A DNA stretch of 64,000 nucleotides, from contig CM068386.1 in the NCBI GenBank assembly GCA_034770075.1, forward strand, positions 81,755,007-81,819,006, written 5' to 3'. Positions 23,801 through 34,762 of this stretch are shown one piece after another; positions within the stretch are counted from its first letter, which is position 1; each line of letters begins with the position of its first letter. Origin of the DNA: Aralia elata (taxonomy: Eukaryota; Streptophyta; Magnoliopsida; Apiales; Araliaceae). The notes under the pieces are model-generated. The model had not been told where the DNA came from and did no database searches. It saw only the letters and a list, made by a program, of their open reading frames with translations. The translations under genes and the position numbers were made by a program.

Positions 23801-25008
23801 TGGCAGAAATTCTTGGCGGAGTTTGACTTCGTATGGGTGCACAAACCAGGGAAGCAGAATTCAGTGGCTGATGCATTGAGCAGGAAGGTAGTACAAGAAT
23901 TTGTTTCTGCATTGACAGTGGTCGAAACAGAGTTCCTGGATAAGATCAAGGAACAATCCGAAAATGATGCTGTTTACCAAAATCTTCGGACGCAAGTGGA
24001 GGAAGGTCTGGTTTGAAGATATTGGGTTGAAAATGGGTTGCTGTATGCAAAGGGCGGTAGGCTATATGTTCCTTGTGGAGGGGAACTGAGGAGACAGATC
24101 ATGCAGGAGACGCATGATACCAAATGGGCTGGTCATCCGGGCATTGAAAGAATGTTGGCATTGCTGTCTCGCTCCTACTACTGGCCGAAAATGGAAAACG
24201 ACGTTGAGGCGTACGTCAAGTCTTGTCTCGTGTGCCAAGTGGACAAACTTGAGAGAAAAAAGTGAAGCAGGTCTGTTGCAGCCTCTTCCCATTCCTGACA
24301 GACCCTGGCAGTCAGTGTTAATGGACTTCATTTCTGGATTGCCGAAGGTGGATGGAATGAGATCAATCTTTGTTGCGGTGCAGCGTACTAGAGGTAATTG
24401 CCCTGCTGCATATCGATTTGCTAGGTCTAGAACAGAGTTGCTTGTGGAAGCACGGGATAGTCTGAGCAAAGCAGTGAGGCGGATGAAAAAGTATGCAGAT
24501 GTGCACAGGAGGCCGCTAGAGTTTAAAGTGGGAGACATGGTGTTGCTGAAGTTGACACCACAGATCTAGAAGAAGATCAGAAGTAAGATTGTGCATAAAG
24601 GATTGGTTCCAAAGTATGACGATCCCTTTGAAGTACTGAAGAAAGTCGGGGCTGTGGCTTACAGGCTGAAACTACCAGACAGATTGAAAGTTCATCCAAC
24701 GTTTCATGTCAGTTACCTGAAACCTTTTCAGCAGGAGTTGCTTGATGCTGGTCGGAAACAAGTCAAAAGGGCTCCGCTGGTAATCAGAAAACAGTTTGAT
24801 AAAGATGTCAAGAGGATTCTATCTCACAGGACCGAAGGTCAGAGTAAGAAAAATCGAAGGACAGATTATCTTGTGCATTGGAAAGGTGAAGGCGAGGCAG
24901 ACGCGAGTTGGGAACGTGATGTAACTTTGTGGCAGTTTGAGAGTCAAATTGCTGAGTATTGGGAACACCCTCCGACGAGGACGTCGGGCTTTTCTAGTGG
25001 GGGTGGTT
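20861..25008 (+). pseudogene. Family G gypsy internal region (I): gag-PR-RT-RH-partial IN-chromodomain
   Basis: This is the longest family G copy. In order: gag start MANASR (20861), frameshift near 21212, gag core (21423), CCHC knuckle (about 21860), protease DTG (22086), RT with YLDD (about 23106-23120), RNase H (23540-23880), integrase HHCC finger (24038-24265), a shortened integrase, and chromodomain (about 24850-24970, YLVHWKGEGEADASWE..LWQF). Lesions include 1-nt losses near 21212, 21390 and 22232, and stops at 22781, 22944, 23177, 24014 and 24567. The integrase core after SIFVAV (about 24380) is deleted, removing the second Asp and the Glu of the DDE triad. It is a chromovirus, dead by several independent hits. 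Confidence 0.85.
24996..25008 (+). promoter_or_regulatory. Polypurine tract of family G
   Basis: AGTGGGGGTGGTT lies immediately before the TGTTAG start of the 3' LTR. The mirror copy is at 17308-17320. Position and composition fit plus-strand priming. Confidence 0.65.
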
Positions 25009-25695
25009 TGTTAGCCCCTTAATGGGTTAACATGGTTTGGCATGCTGAATGGCCAGGAGGCGTGCCATACATTTGGGCCTTGACACTTAATATTGTGGAG
25101 TAAGGCCGAGCTTGGCTAAACTTATATATCTAGAGGGGTATACTCTATGATTCCTCGAGCAGGCTGGATGTCCGTTGCTGGCACTTTGAAAATTTTCATA
25201 AGTGCTACTATAGGGGAGGGGTGGTCCGTGAAGTCCACCCGAGCCATGGGCAGGCTGCCATGGCCGATGCGTGCGGAGCATTGGGGCATTGTTGGGCTCC
25301 TCTAACAACAATGCTAGCATATGGAATGGGCTTGGATGGAATCAAAAGACCTATCATGAGTTGGGCATGATCGGGCAAGAACGTGACTGTGCGTGGGCAT
25401 GTTCTTCTTAAGCAGCACCTTGGACAAGTGCATGGCTTGATTGGAATTTCGTGTGGGCTGGTTGACAAAAGCTTTAGGCTACATGTTAGATAGATTCGTG
25501 GACTGAGACACCAAAGATGTGGGCTGACTTCGTGGGTTGGCATATGTTGGGCTGGATGGACTGACTACTAAGCTGGCAGTTGTTGTAGGCAGATCACACC
25601 ATCAGCAAAGCGTGGAACACGTGGGTGGATTCAAATTCGAATGGAAAGAACATGGGAGCCGTTCAGACCTATCACTAGGAGAAAGTGGCTAGGCA
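25009..25695 (+). mobile_element. Family G 3' LTR, truncated (J)
   Basis: It starts TGTTAGCCCC and breaks at 'gtggctaggcaag' (25695), where pol sequence follows directly. The break is at the same LTR position as in the inverted copy D. Confidence 0.75.
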
Positions 25696-26618
25696 AGCCC
25701 AGATGCTGTGGGTAAGTTGCTGGATGAATTCAGCAGTGTGATGCCTCCAGAATTACCGAAGACTCTTCCTCCAAGACGTGTAGACCGTAAGATTGAATTG
25801 GAGCCGGGTGCAAAACCCCCTTCTCAAGCCCCATACAGGATGTCGCCTTCCGAGCTAGTGGAATTGCGGAAACAGCTGACCGAGTTGCTGGATTCAGAAT
25901 TTCTGCGACCATCTAAAGCTCCTTATGGTGCCCTAGTGTTGTTTCAGAGGAAGCAGGATGGCTCTATGAGGATGTGTGTGGACTATCGTGCACTGAATAA
26001 GGTTACTATTAAAAACAAGTACCCTATTCCGAATGTTGCTGATTTATTCGATCGTCTTTCAAAGGCCAAATACTTTACCAAGCTGGACTTGAGATCGAGA
26101 TACTGGCAAGTGAGGATTGCCGCTGGTGATGAAGCCAAAACGACGTGTTGTTAGGTATGGTTCGTATGAATTTCTTGTAATGTCGTTTGGCTTAACCAAT
26201 GCCCCCGCCACATTCTGTAATCTTATGAGCAATGTATTTTATGATTATCTAGATAGGTTTGTTGTTGTATATCTAGATGATATAGTGGTATATAGTGAAA
26301 CCTTAGATGGACACCTTCAACATCTTAGGTTGGTATTTCAAAAACTAAAGGAATACCAGTTATTTGTAAAGAAGGAGAAATGCGAGTTTTGTAGTACAGA
26401 GATAATGTTCCTTGGTCACTGGATTAGACAAGGAAGGGTTAGAATGGACGAGCGTAAAGTCCGGGCCATTGTGGAATGGTCTGCTCCTACAAAAGTTGCA
26501 GAATTAAGATCATTCTTGGGATTGGCAAATTACTACTGCAAATTCATCAAAGGCTATTCAAAGAAAGTTGTTGCCTTGACTGATTTGCTCAAAAAGGAAA
26601 GGAAGTGGGAATGGTTAC
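25696..26618 (+). pseudogene. Family G pol fragment K (RT to start of RNase H)
   Basis: It reads from GKLLDEFSSVMPPELPKTLPP through YLDD to KERKWEW. A 1-nt shift near 26150 breaks the frame. It is the plus-strand counterpart of fragment C and shares its LTR junction. It ends at 26618 in a TGGT shared with family T. Confidence 0.8.
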
Positions 26619-29031
26619 TATCAAATCAGAATATACCCCTCAGATGTCCACAAAACTGCATTTGGAACTCACTTGGGTCACTATGAGTTCCTTGTGATGC
26701 CATTTGGGCTCACAAATGCCCCAACTTCTTTTCAAGCTCTCATTAACCAGATTTTTGCTCCATATCTTAGAAAATTTATCTTAGTTTTCTTTGATGACAT
26801 CTTAGTCTATGGCCCTGATTTGGAGACCCACATTAAACACCTTCACAACACTTTATCTCTATTAAGATGCAACATCTTGTATGCAAAAAAAATCCAAGTG
26901 CCCTTTTTTGCTCAGTCCAAAGTAGAATACTTGGGCCACATAATTATAGAATAAGGGGTCTCAGCAGACCTTAATAAAATCTCTTGTATGATTAATTTGC
27001 CTGAGACTACTAATGTGAAGGCTTTAAGAGGTCTTTTGGGGTTAACTGGATATTACAGAAGATTTGTTAAAAATTATGGGGAAATTTCCAGACCTCTAAC
27101 CAAGTTGTTGCAGAAAGATCAATTTTCTTGGTCTGAAGAAGCATCATCAGCTTTTACACAACTTAAGAAAGCTATGAGCTTCACACCAGTATTAGCTCTA
27201 CCAGATTTTAAGCAGCCTTTTATTGTGGAGACTGATGCAACTGCCAAGGGAATTGGGGCAGTTTTGATGTAGGGAGGAAGGCCTCTAGCTTATATTAGCA
27301 AGGCTTTAGCTCCTAAACATCTAGGGCTCTCAATTTATGAAAAGGAATTGCTAGCCATACTCCAAGCTGTGAATAAATGGAGATCTTATCTCATGGGCTC
27401 CCATTTCATTATCAAGAGAGATCACCAGAGCCTTAAGTTCATTATGGAACAGAGGTTATCTACTTTTCTTCAACAAAAATGGCTTAGCAAGATGCTTGGT
27501 TATGATTATGAAATTACTTATAAAGAAGGTGTGGACAATGTGGTAACTGATGCATTATCAAGGCAGTCTTGTGAGAGTGCTTCTATACAAGCTATCAGTG
27601 CTAGTGTGTCATTGGGGCTGCAGGAAATTGTTAGTTCATATGATGCAGATCCAGAAACAGACTTTGATACAGTAGTTATCTTTATCTCAATCTTCCAATA
27701 CAGACTTCACTCTCAGCAATGGTATTATCAGACACAAGGGATTGGTTTTCTTGGGTAAGAGCAATGAGATTAGGACGAAAGTATTTTCAGCTTTCCATGG
27801 CAGCTTATTTGGTCGTCATTCAGGAACTCAGGCGACTTATAAGAGATTAAGCAAGTATTTCTATTGGCATGGCATGACAGTTGATGTGAAACAGTGGATG
27901 AAAGCGTGTGACATCTGCCAAAGGCACAAAACTGAGAATGTGGTTTATCCTAGATTATTGCAACCGTTAGAGGTTCCTTCCAAGCCTTGGACAGATATAT
28001 CCTTGGATTTTATTGAAGGGTTGCCTGCATCAGAAGGAAAGACTGATTCTGGTTGTTGTGGATAGGTTCTCTAAATTTGGTCACTTCATTGGAATAAAAC
28101 ACCCATACACTGCTGTATCTGTAGCTAGAGTCTTCATAGACAACATCTATAGCCTCCTTGGACTACCAAGGACAATTGTGAGTGATAGGGACAAGATTTT
28201 CTTGAGCAATTTCTAGCAAACTTTGTTCCATCAGTTGGGAGTACAGCTAAGCCTCAATTCTTATCATCCTCAATTTGATTGACAAACTGAGAGATTAAAT
28301 AGGTGTTTAGAGTGCTATCTCAGGTGCATGTGCAGTGAGAAACCCAATAAATGGACAGTTTGGTTGGCTTTAGCTCAATGGTGGTATATACCAATTTTCA
28401 CACAGCTTTGCAGTCTCTCCTTTTAAAGCTCTATTAAGCTTTGATCCTCATTTAAATTTCCAACAGTTAGAAAACACCAAAGTTCTAGCTGTTGATACAT
28501 TTATAAAGGAAAGGACTGCTGTGTTACATGACGTAAAACAGAAACTACTTCAAGCTCAGGACAGAATGAAAGTATTTGCTGACCAGCATGGAACTGAGAG
28601 CCATTTTGAAGTTGGAGATTTTGTGTAATTAAAACTCCGACCTTACAAACAGTCAAGTCTGGCTCACAGGTCCAGTTTTAAGCTAGCTCCTAGATTTTAT
28701 GGACCATATGAAATAATGGAGAAATTTGGTACTGTAGCATACAGAATTAAACTTCCTAAAAGAGCCCAGATTTATAATGCTTTCCATGTCTCTCTATTAA
28801 AGAAAACCATCGGAGCTCAAGTTGTGGTTTCCCCTTCTTTACCTCCTGTCACAGAAGATGGTAGACCAAAATTAATTCCTGACAAAGTGCTGAGCAAGAG
28901 GATGGTTTAAGTGGCAAAATAAACCAAAGATTGAATACTTGATTCAATGGGCAAGAAGCTTGGAAGAGGATGCCACTTGGGAGAATGCACAACAAATGGT
29001 GGATCAATTCCCAGATTTTCCATTTACTCCT
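26619..29031 (+). pseudogene. Family T gypsy pol: RT, RNase H, integrase, chromodomain-like tail
   Basis: It begins inside RT at YYQIRIYPSDVHKTAFGTH and continues with VMPFGLTNAPTSFQALI, FFDDILVYG (FDDI in place of YLDD), the connection LRGLLGLTGYYRRF, RNase H, the HHCC finger ending ACDICQ, and integrase core pieces (DRFSKFGHF, VSDRDKIF, QTERLN). A C-terminal EYLIQWARSLEEDATWE segment ends FPDFPFTP-stop at 29031, which fits a chromodomain of the Reina type. Stops and frame changes occur at 26952, 27270, 27756, 28063, 28214, about 28278 and 28908. Gag, protease and the first part of RT are missing. Confidence 0.8.
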
Positions 29032-29060
29032 TAAAATCTTTATTTTTGAGGACAAGGATA

Positions 29061-29077
29061 GTTTAAATGGGAGGCAA
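29061..29077 (+). promoter_or_regulatory. Polypurine tract of family T
   Basis: GTTTAAATGGGAGGCAA precedes the TGTTATGC LTR start. The upstream 'gaggacaagg' phrase is typical of the 3' end of Reina-like elements. Confidence 0.6.
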
Positions 29078-29560
29078 TGTTATGCATTGTGAATTTAGTT
29101 CATAAGAGTTAGTTGTTGGAGGGAATAGTGTCAGTTGTTATAGTTAGCTCATAGTGGGGCCCAGTAGTTGGTTTGAATTTTTAAAATATAAAACACTCTT
29201 GGGCGGGAAAGTTAGTTAGTGTTAGTTACAGCTGGAATATTAGCTGGTACTGTATAAATGAGCTGGAAACTGAGAGGGAGAGGCATGCCAAGTTGTATTT
29301 GATTTCTCTTTCTTCTTAAAGCTTGTAACTAAGCTGGTAATCTTTCTCTTGCAATACAATTCCAATTCCATTTATGTTCTTCTATTTTTGCTATTTTCTT
29401 TCCTCTGTTATTTCATTTCATTTGTTTTTGATTGAATTTTCTCTGAATTCATAATAGTTGAACCTAATATGTAACTGTTGTAAAGGTTGGCAGACATTCT
29501 CTACCAACTTTTTAAACAATTGTTGACTTGAGAACTTTTATACCTTAAACTTTTATAACA
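29078..29560 (+). mobile_element. Family T 3' LTR
   Basis: It starts TGTTATGCATTGTG after the PPT and contains 'tgtataaatgag' (about 29250), a plausible TATA box. The right end is uncertain, possibly '..ttataaca' near 29559. No second full LTR of this family is in the window, so it cannot be confirmed by pairing. Confidence 0.55.
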
Positions 29561-29589
29561 ATTGGTGACTCGACACTCTGTGTTCTAAA

Positions 29590-30072
29590 ACAAAGTCTAG
29601 GCAGCGCTTCCCAACCTTGGAAAGTAGGTGCTAGGTGCATGCCTAGCCACTTAGGAGCTTACCATGAAATGTCATCGTTGTCGCCATCCACCGCCATTGT
29701 TGCAACTTGTTTCCTCCTCTTCCCTAAAAAATATGTGATGTTGCGATTTATTTTCTTATAAAAGATGGGATACGATAACATTAGATATTTATCCTTTTAA
29801 TTTGTTAAAATTACTACTAAGTGTCCCAAATTTATATCAAAAATTAAATTTGGCTCTTTAATTTGACAAAATTTTAAATCAATCCCTAAACTTTCATGTT
29901 TTATGAATATAATATTAATTTATTATAAATACAAAAAAATAGACTTAATTATTTTTACAAGTGTAAAAAGTAATAATAGAACTACACCACCTCGGAAAGC
30001 CGGAAGCCACCTAGATTACAAGGCCAAGGCGCTCAAAGGTCCCTTTGCCGCCTAGGTCCGCCTAAACAGTGT
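29590..30072. mobile_element. hAT-like non-autonomous element (candidate)
   Basis: The right end CCGCCTAGGTCCGCCTAAACAGTG is typical of a plant hAT MITE group with TAGGCG repeats near CAGTG termini. The left end 'agtctaggcagcgc' with 'gtgctaggtgcatgcctag' is a diverged partner. No coding capacity; TSD not identified. Confidence 0.35.
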
Positions 30073-30107
30073 CAACAATAAGTTTAAACATAGTTTTAGT
30101 AACTTCT

Positions 30108-30240
30108 TTAACCCCAACGGGTAGGTGAAATGGCTAAAAACTAGAGCTTTGAAGTAATAACTTCAAGGTCATTGATTCCATTCCTCGTACTTGGGGCCAA
30201 GAATAAGTATCCTAAAAGAGAAGCTTCTTTTTTACTTGAA
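30108..30240 (+). mobile_element. SINE candidate (tRNA-derived)
   Basis: 'gggtaggtgaaatggc' resembles a polymerase III A box. 'aaggtcattgattcca', about 45 nt later, resembles a B box. This order and spacing suit the head of a plant SINE. The 3' end and TSD are not clear. Confidence 0.4.
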
Positions 30241-31099
30241 TGTGTAATTTGATATCAATCCAACTTAAGAGTCGCATATATCTACAATGAATCATAATAT
30301 TTTATTTTATTTTACCAACCATTTCGAAGTAGCTTCCTTCTGTTCAGGCTGAACCATTTTTACCATGGCAATTTCTCTTTTGACATATGCTTTCTCTTTC
30401 TATGACTTTTAACGTAGCCATTGGCATATGCTTTCTCTTTCTATTACTTTCAGAGGATCCTTATTCCTTAAAGTTGCTAGACCAAACTTCAATTTCAAGT
30501 TTATGTGAATATAAAATTTGTGTTCGTGAAACTAGATTAATTTGCACAGCGTTTCACTTCCCTGTCATTCTACTCGGAAATAGCTTTAAACCTTATCATT
30601 TTAAATGTGTAACCTTACAAATATAAAATCCAATTTTTTCTTACCAGGCAAAACAGAACCTTAATAACAATATATCAAATGCATTATCTAAAATCTTCAG
30701 ATTATATATCACATAGATTTGGATCTTGGCCTGCTCACAATCAATGACAGAAGTTAACAGCTTCTAAATTATACACCCCATGACCAACTGCCAGCAACTC
30801 GTCAAATCACCACAATTCAGCCACCTCCTCCCTGTTCTTAAAAATTATAGGAATTCCTAAAACTTGGAAGAGGTTGTGTAGTTTAAATAGGTTCCTATGA
30901 CTTGTCAAACCACCAAATGACAATCCAAAGACATAAGATGGTAGAAGCTATCAAAAATATGTCAGATTAAATTTGTGAAGCATCATTCTTTCTATGAATA
31001 TCAAGCTCTGACTCGAGTAATGTAGTATATTTTTCACTAGAAGTAGCTCTATTAATAAATACATAAATTTCTAAAAGTATACGAGACTCAAGGAATGAA
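30241..31099. other. No supported gene
   Basis: AT-rich sequence. A near repeat of 'catatgctttctctttctat' occurs at about 30384 and 30426. The 79-codon frame at 30387-30626 spans it and has no known motif. Confidence 0.4.
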
Positions 31100-31870
31100 G
31101 TACCTGAATAAGTAGTCGATAAAGACGTTCCTGCGCAGCATTAGTAAACCTCGGAAATGCTCTGCAGAATTCCTTCGATGTATATAAAAGAATCAGTAAC
31201 ATACACACAAGAAATGATAGAAAGAAAAATAATAGTTTATGAAGCTGAACTAAAGCATATTCATGGATATATGATGTTCAAGTTAGGTTTACTTTTTAAT
31301 GAAAATCATTGTTCTCACCAAATGCTAAGAAATGATAAAATACTGAAAGGCATATGTCAATCAACCTTATAAAATGTCATTCAGAATTCCACATAAATGA
31401 AGGGCATATTTCATTTTTCCCATAGGGTCTGTACTCGATTCCAATTTCGTCACTAAACTATCATGATGCTTGATTTTACCGTCGCACTTCCTACTTTGTT
31501 TCTAAGTCATTCATCTGTGAAAAAGATACATACATCAATTCAATACATACATTAACGTGTTGCTGCCAACCTAGAATTACATTTAAGGTAGAAAACAACC
31601 TGAAATATGAAGGGGATTGCACTCGAATAGTTGATCAAAAGATGCACTATAAACCAGTGACTTACCCTTAACGCATGACAGGAGATATGTCCCTTTTGTT
31701 GTTCTTAACTTCTTATAAATACTATGTCAATATCTATATTTAACAATTTATATATCATTGGAAGAATATCTTTTCTTTTTAACTGAACAGAATTCTTCCA
31801 CCAGCTCTTTTGTTGTGGGATTTCTTCTTTTCACACGAACTCCTGCAAAGGCTTCATCTACCACAAGCAA
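31100..31870 (-). pseudogene. Unidentified exon-like fragments, minus strand
   Basis: Three pieces read like conserved protein but I do not recognise the family. From high to low coordinate: LLVVDEAFAGVRVKRRNP followed by TTKELVEEF (about 31795-31866, preceded by an AG); KIKHHDSLVTKLESSTDPMG (about 31372-31500, preceded by 'ttttcacag' but with stops near its start); and SKEFCRAFPRFTNAAQERLY (about 31110-31172). The order is consistent with exons of one gene on the minus strand, but the frames do not join cleanly. It could be a decayed host gene or chance. Confidence 0.25.
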
Positions 31871-32760
31871 CGCACAATACTATATTTCTGTACTTTTTCT
31901 TGAGAAGTTAAAATTTACATGCAAAATATAGGTATGTTTACGCTAAATCCTAGGTGCTTACAAACTTCGACAGTCATGCTCTCTCTCTCTCCCCTCTCAT
32001 TGGCATTTAGATCTAGTCCCACACAAATTCCTCTAACTTAAGAGAATTATTTCCTTTTAATTCGTCTATGAATTATAATAGATAATATACCTCCGAGTCA
32101 TTCTATCCATACATTCATCCAAAGGATTTCCTCCAAATAAGAACTAATCAGTCAAATTCTTTCAAATGTTTCTCCTTTTCCTTGAGAACCCGTCTATCAT
32201 ATGCTCTTCTCCTCCCAACAGAACCACTTCCACTAATAAACTTTTAATATATGGTCATAAATCCTTGGCATATACCATTAAATAAGCATATGAAATGTAG
32301 ACATGATTGTTATTAAACACAAAGATACAATTCCTATAAGCCCTCGTCGTGTACTTCAATAGAGAAAATGAAAAGAGGGGAAACTTACAAAAAAATCATC
32401 AAATTTGTTCTTCCTGATGTGTAATAGCAACAAGTTCCACCCAAAAAAAAAATAGTTCAATTTTGAACCCTCTCATAACCAAATTGTAAACACAAAATTA
32501 CAAAAACCCAGCAAAAAAAACACACAAAAATCATCATTTTTCATGTAATTTTGGTGAAATATCCACATTGTAGAATTCACAAATACGTCAGAAATTGGGG
32601 GAAACAATAAGATCAAGGAAAAGTGAGGAATACCTCTTTCGAAGAAGTTGTGAGTAGAGAACGTAAACCTAAATTAAATGATTTCTTTATATTTCACCGA
32701 TCTGAAATATAAAGAATGTAAACAACTGGGAAAAAGCATAACTGAAGGATCCATGCCTGG
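31871..32760. other. No supported gene
   Basis: AT-rich sequence with a short CT microsatellite at about 31980-32000 and A-runs near 32440 and 32510. No frame or pairable terminus is seen. Confidence 0.4.
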
Positions 32761-33815
32761 GCAGGGGGCGCCTGCCCCCACTGAGTTTAAAGGCCTCGAG
32801 CACTGAAGTTAGAAAAAAATTATTTGAAAAGTTCCACATTTCCGCCGCTAGTATTTATTTAATATCATCTTAAAATTCTCACATTTCCACCACTTTGGTC
32901 GTTGGTTCTAAATTTAATTTATTATTGTCTAAGTTCAATCGAGAAAAAACTAATTTCTCATTTTCCATTCAAAAACTGCTTATTACGAAATATCCCGATT
33001 TCAAAAACTGCAATTTCTTTTTTCCATTCAGTTTCATAAAATAGAAATTGTAGATTGCAAGCTAAAAAGTTCAACATTTTGTGTGTGTTTTGGAGTAGTC
33101 GGGCAAGTGCAACAAGGCCACACGGGTTCCATATTCTTAATTTAGTTTGATTATCTCTTTTTAAATTTCTCAATTCTGCAACTAATACAGGTATATTTTA
33201 ATTTAAGTTTTTTAATTTCACAAATTTAACAATTGTTTTAAGAATTTTTGTAATTGTTTATGAATTTTTTTTTTGTACTTTCATAAAATTAGGGTTTTTT
33301 ACTTCTTAAAACTAACACTACAAGTGCAACAATGAAAAGAACTCGATCAAATAAAAGTTTTTCGGGTATGTGTTCTATTCTATTTTTTACTTTCTTTAAA
33401 TTTTAGAATTTATTTTGTAATGTTACTTGTTAGTGGTTTAATTGAGATTGTTTATTGTTGTTGCTAATTACACTTGACTATTCATATTGCATATTAGTCT
33501 TGTTTTGATGTTGAATTAGTTTTTAAATATTTATTGATTGTCAAGCATTGACATACGTAATTGGGTTACAACAACTAAACGTACAAAATTTGAATCTATT
33601 CCTGAAAATGTTAAAGCTGAAGGGACTAGTGATGAACATATCACTGCTAATATTCACCAAGAAACTCACCCACAAAATATTATTGTAAATAATATTTGAG
33701 GATTATTTAGTTTTGTGATTATTTTATTAAATTTTTATTTTTAAGGGATTTTTTTTTTTATTTTGACCCCACTGAACTGTGAGGTTGTATCCGAACTGCG
33801 AGGCTAGATCCGCCC
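32761..33815 (+). mobile_element. Truncated hAT-like element (candidate)
   Basis: The right end reads CTAGATCCGCCCCTG, the reverse complement of the common plant hAT terminus CAGGGGCGGATCTAG. The left end has CAGGGGGCGCCTGCCCCC and 'cactgag' against 'ccccactgaac' on the right. Inside are short coding-like pieces (MKRTRSNKSFS near 33331; RTKFESIPENVKAEGTSDEH near 33576) resembling the basic N-terminus of ZMYM1/TTF-type hAT transposases. No 8-bp TSD is found, so the boundaries are tentative. Confidence 0.4.
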
Positions 33816-34194
33816 CTGCTTGAAGCATGTTTAACCTTTGGTGCGAAAAATCTCGGACAATCTGAGCGGTGTCTCCGAATTACAATCTTCGTGGGATGAA
33901 AACGAAACTCAAACCCACTGTTCGTAACAATTGATTTCACTTAGTATTTTCGGAGTTTAATTGTTCCAGTTCTCAAGCTCTCTCTACTTAACAATCTGAT
34001 AGTTTTCCTTGTTCACTACTCAGGGGAATAATGTTCAGATTTATCAAAGGAGAGAGATGAGCCAAAGAAGGAACATGAAAACAACATTAAACATGGACAA
34101 TGCAACAAAACATGATAAAGGCATGATACATGGTGAAAAACATGTTACATAGCAAAACACATGTTTTGGGTAAGGACACCCTCGTCAAGGCTAT
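33816..34194. other. No supported gene
   Basis: Low-complexity AT-rich sequence between two DNA elements; 'aacatg' and 'acatggt' motifs recur near 34070-34170. Nothing coding is seen. Confidence 0.4.
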
Positions 34195-34426
34195 AAATGG
34201 TAATCGAAAAATTCGTATTCGTCCGCATTCGTATTCGAAAATCAACGGATATTATTCACATTCGGGAAAAAAACGGATATATCTGTATTCGGTTTAAAGG
34301 TATCCGCAAATAAATGGATACGGATATAGGCGTATTCGTATTCGTTTAATATCCGACCGTAAATATATCCGACAGATAGCAGATATCCGGAATCCGATAT
34401 TCGGATTCGTATCCGTATCCGAATAA

Positions 34427-34430
<4 letters not shown>

Positions 34431-34475
<45 letters not shown>

Positions 34476-34530
34476 ATATAAGTTATTAATATATATACAT
34501 ATATATATATATATATGTAACTTATATGCA

Positions 34531-34562
<32 letters not shown>

Positions 34563-34762
34563 CTATATTAATAACTTATATATATTAATAACTTACACAC
34601 ACACACACACATATATATATATATTTATTTATATTAATAATCTACATTCATTGATATATTAATAACTTATATATATATAAGTTATATATTATTTATATTA
34701 ATTACTTAAATTCATTTATTAATAACTTATATTCATTGATTAATAAATTTTATATATATATA
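34431..34762. repeat. TA-rich microsatellite and 'attaataactta' repeats
   Basis: Long (TA)n tracts at 34431-34463, 34490-34517 and 34537-34562, an (AC)n run at about 34595-34610, and interspersed 'attaataacttata'. Similar tracts resume at 35297-35640. Confidence 0.8.

Noticed and set aside
29078..29600. PBS 'attggtgactcgac' next to the family T LTR, implying a 5' LTR here
   Set aside because: The LTR lies after pol and PPT, so it is a 3' LTR; a PBS would not belong there and the match is weak.
32761..33815. Complete hAT transposon with 8-bp TSD
   Set aside because: The right terminus is convincing, but the left does not match it closely and the flanks (tgcctggg and cttgaagc) are not duplicates. 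Kept only as a truncated candidate.
34346..34662. Tyr/Ile-rich frames of 61-66 codons
   Set aside because: They are translations of (TA)n and (AC)n microsatellites.
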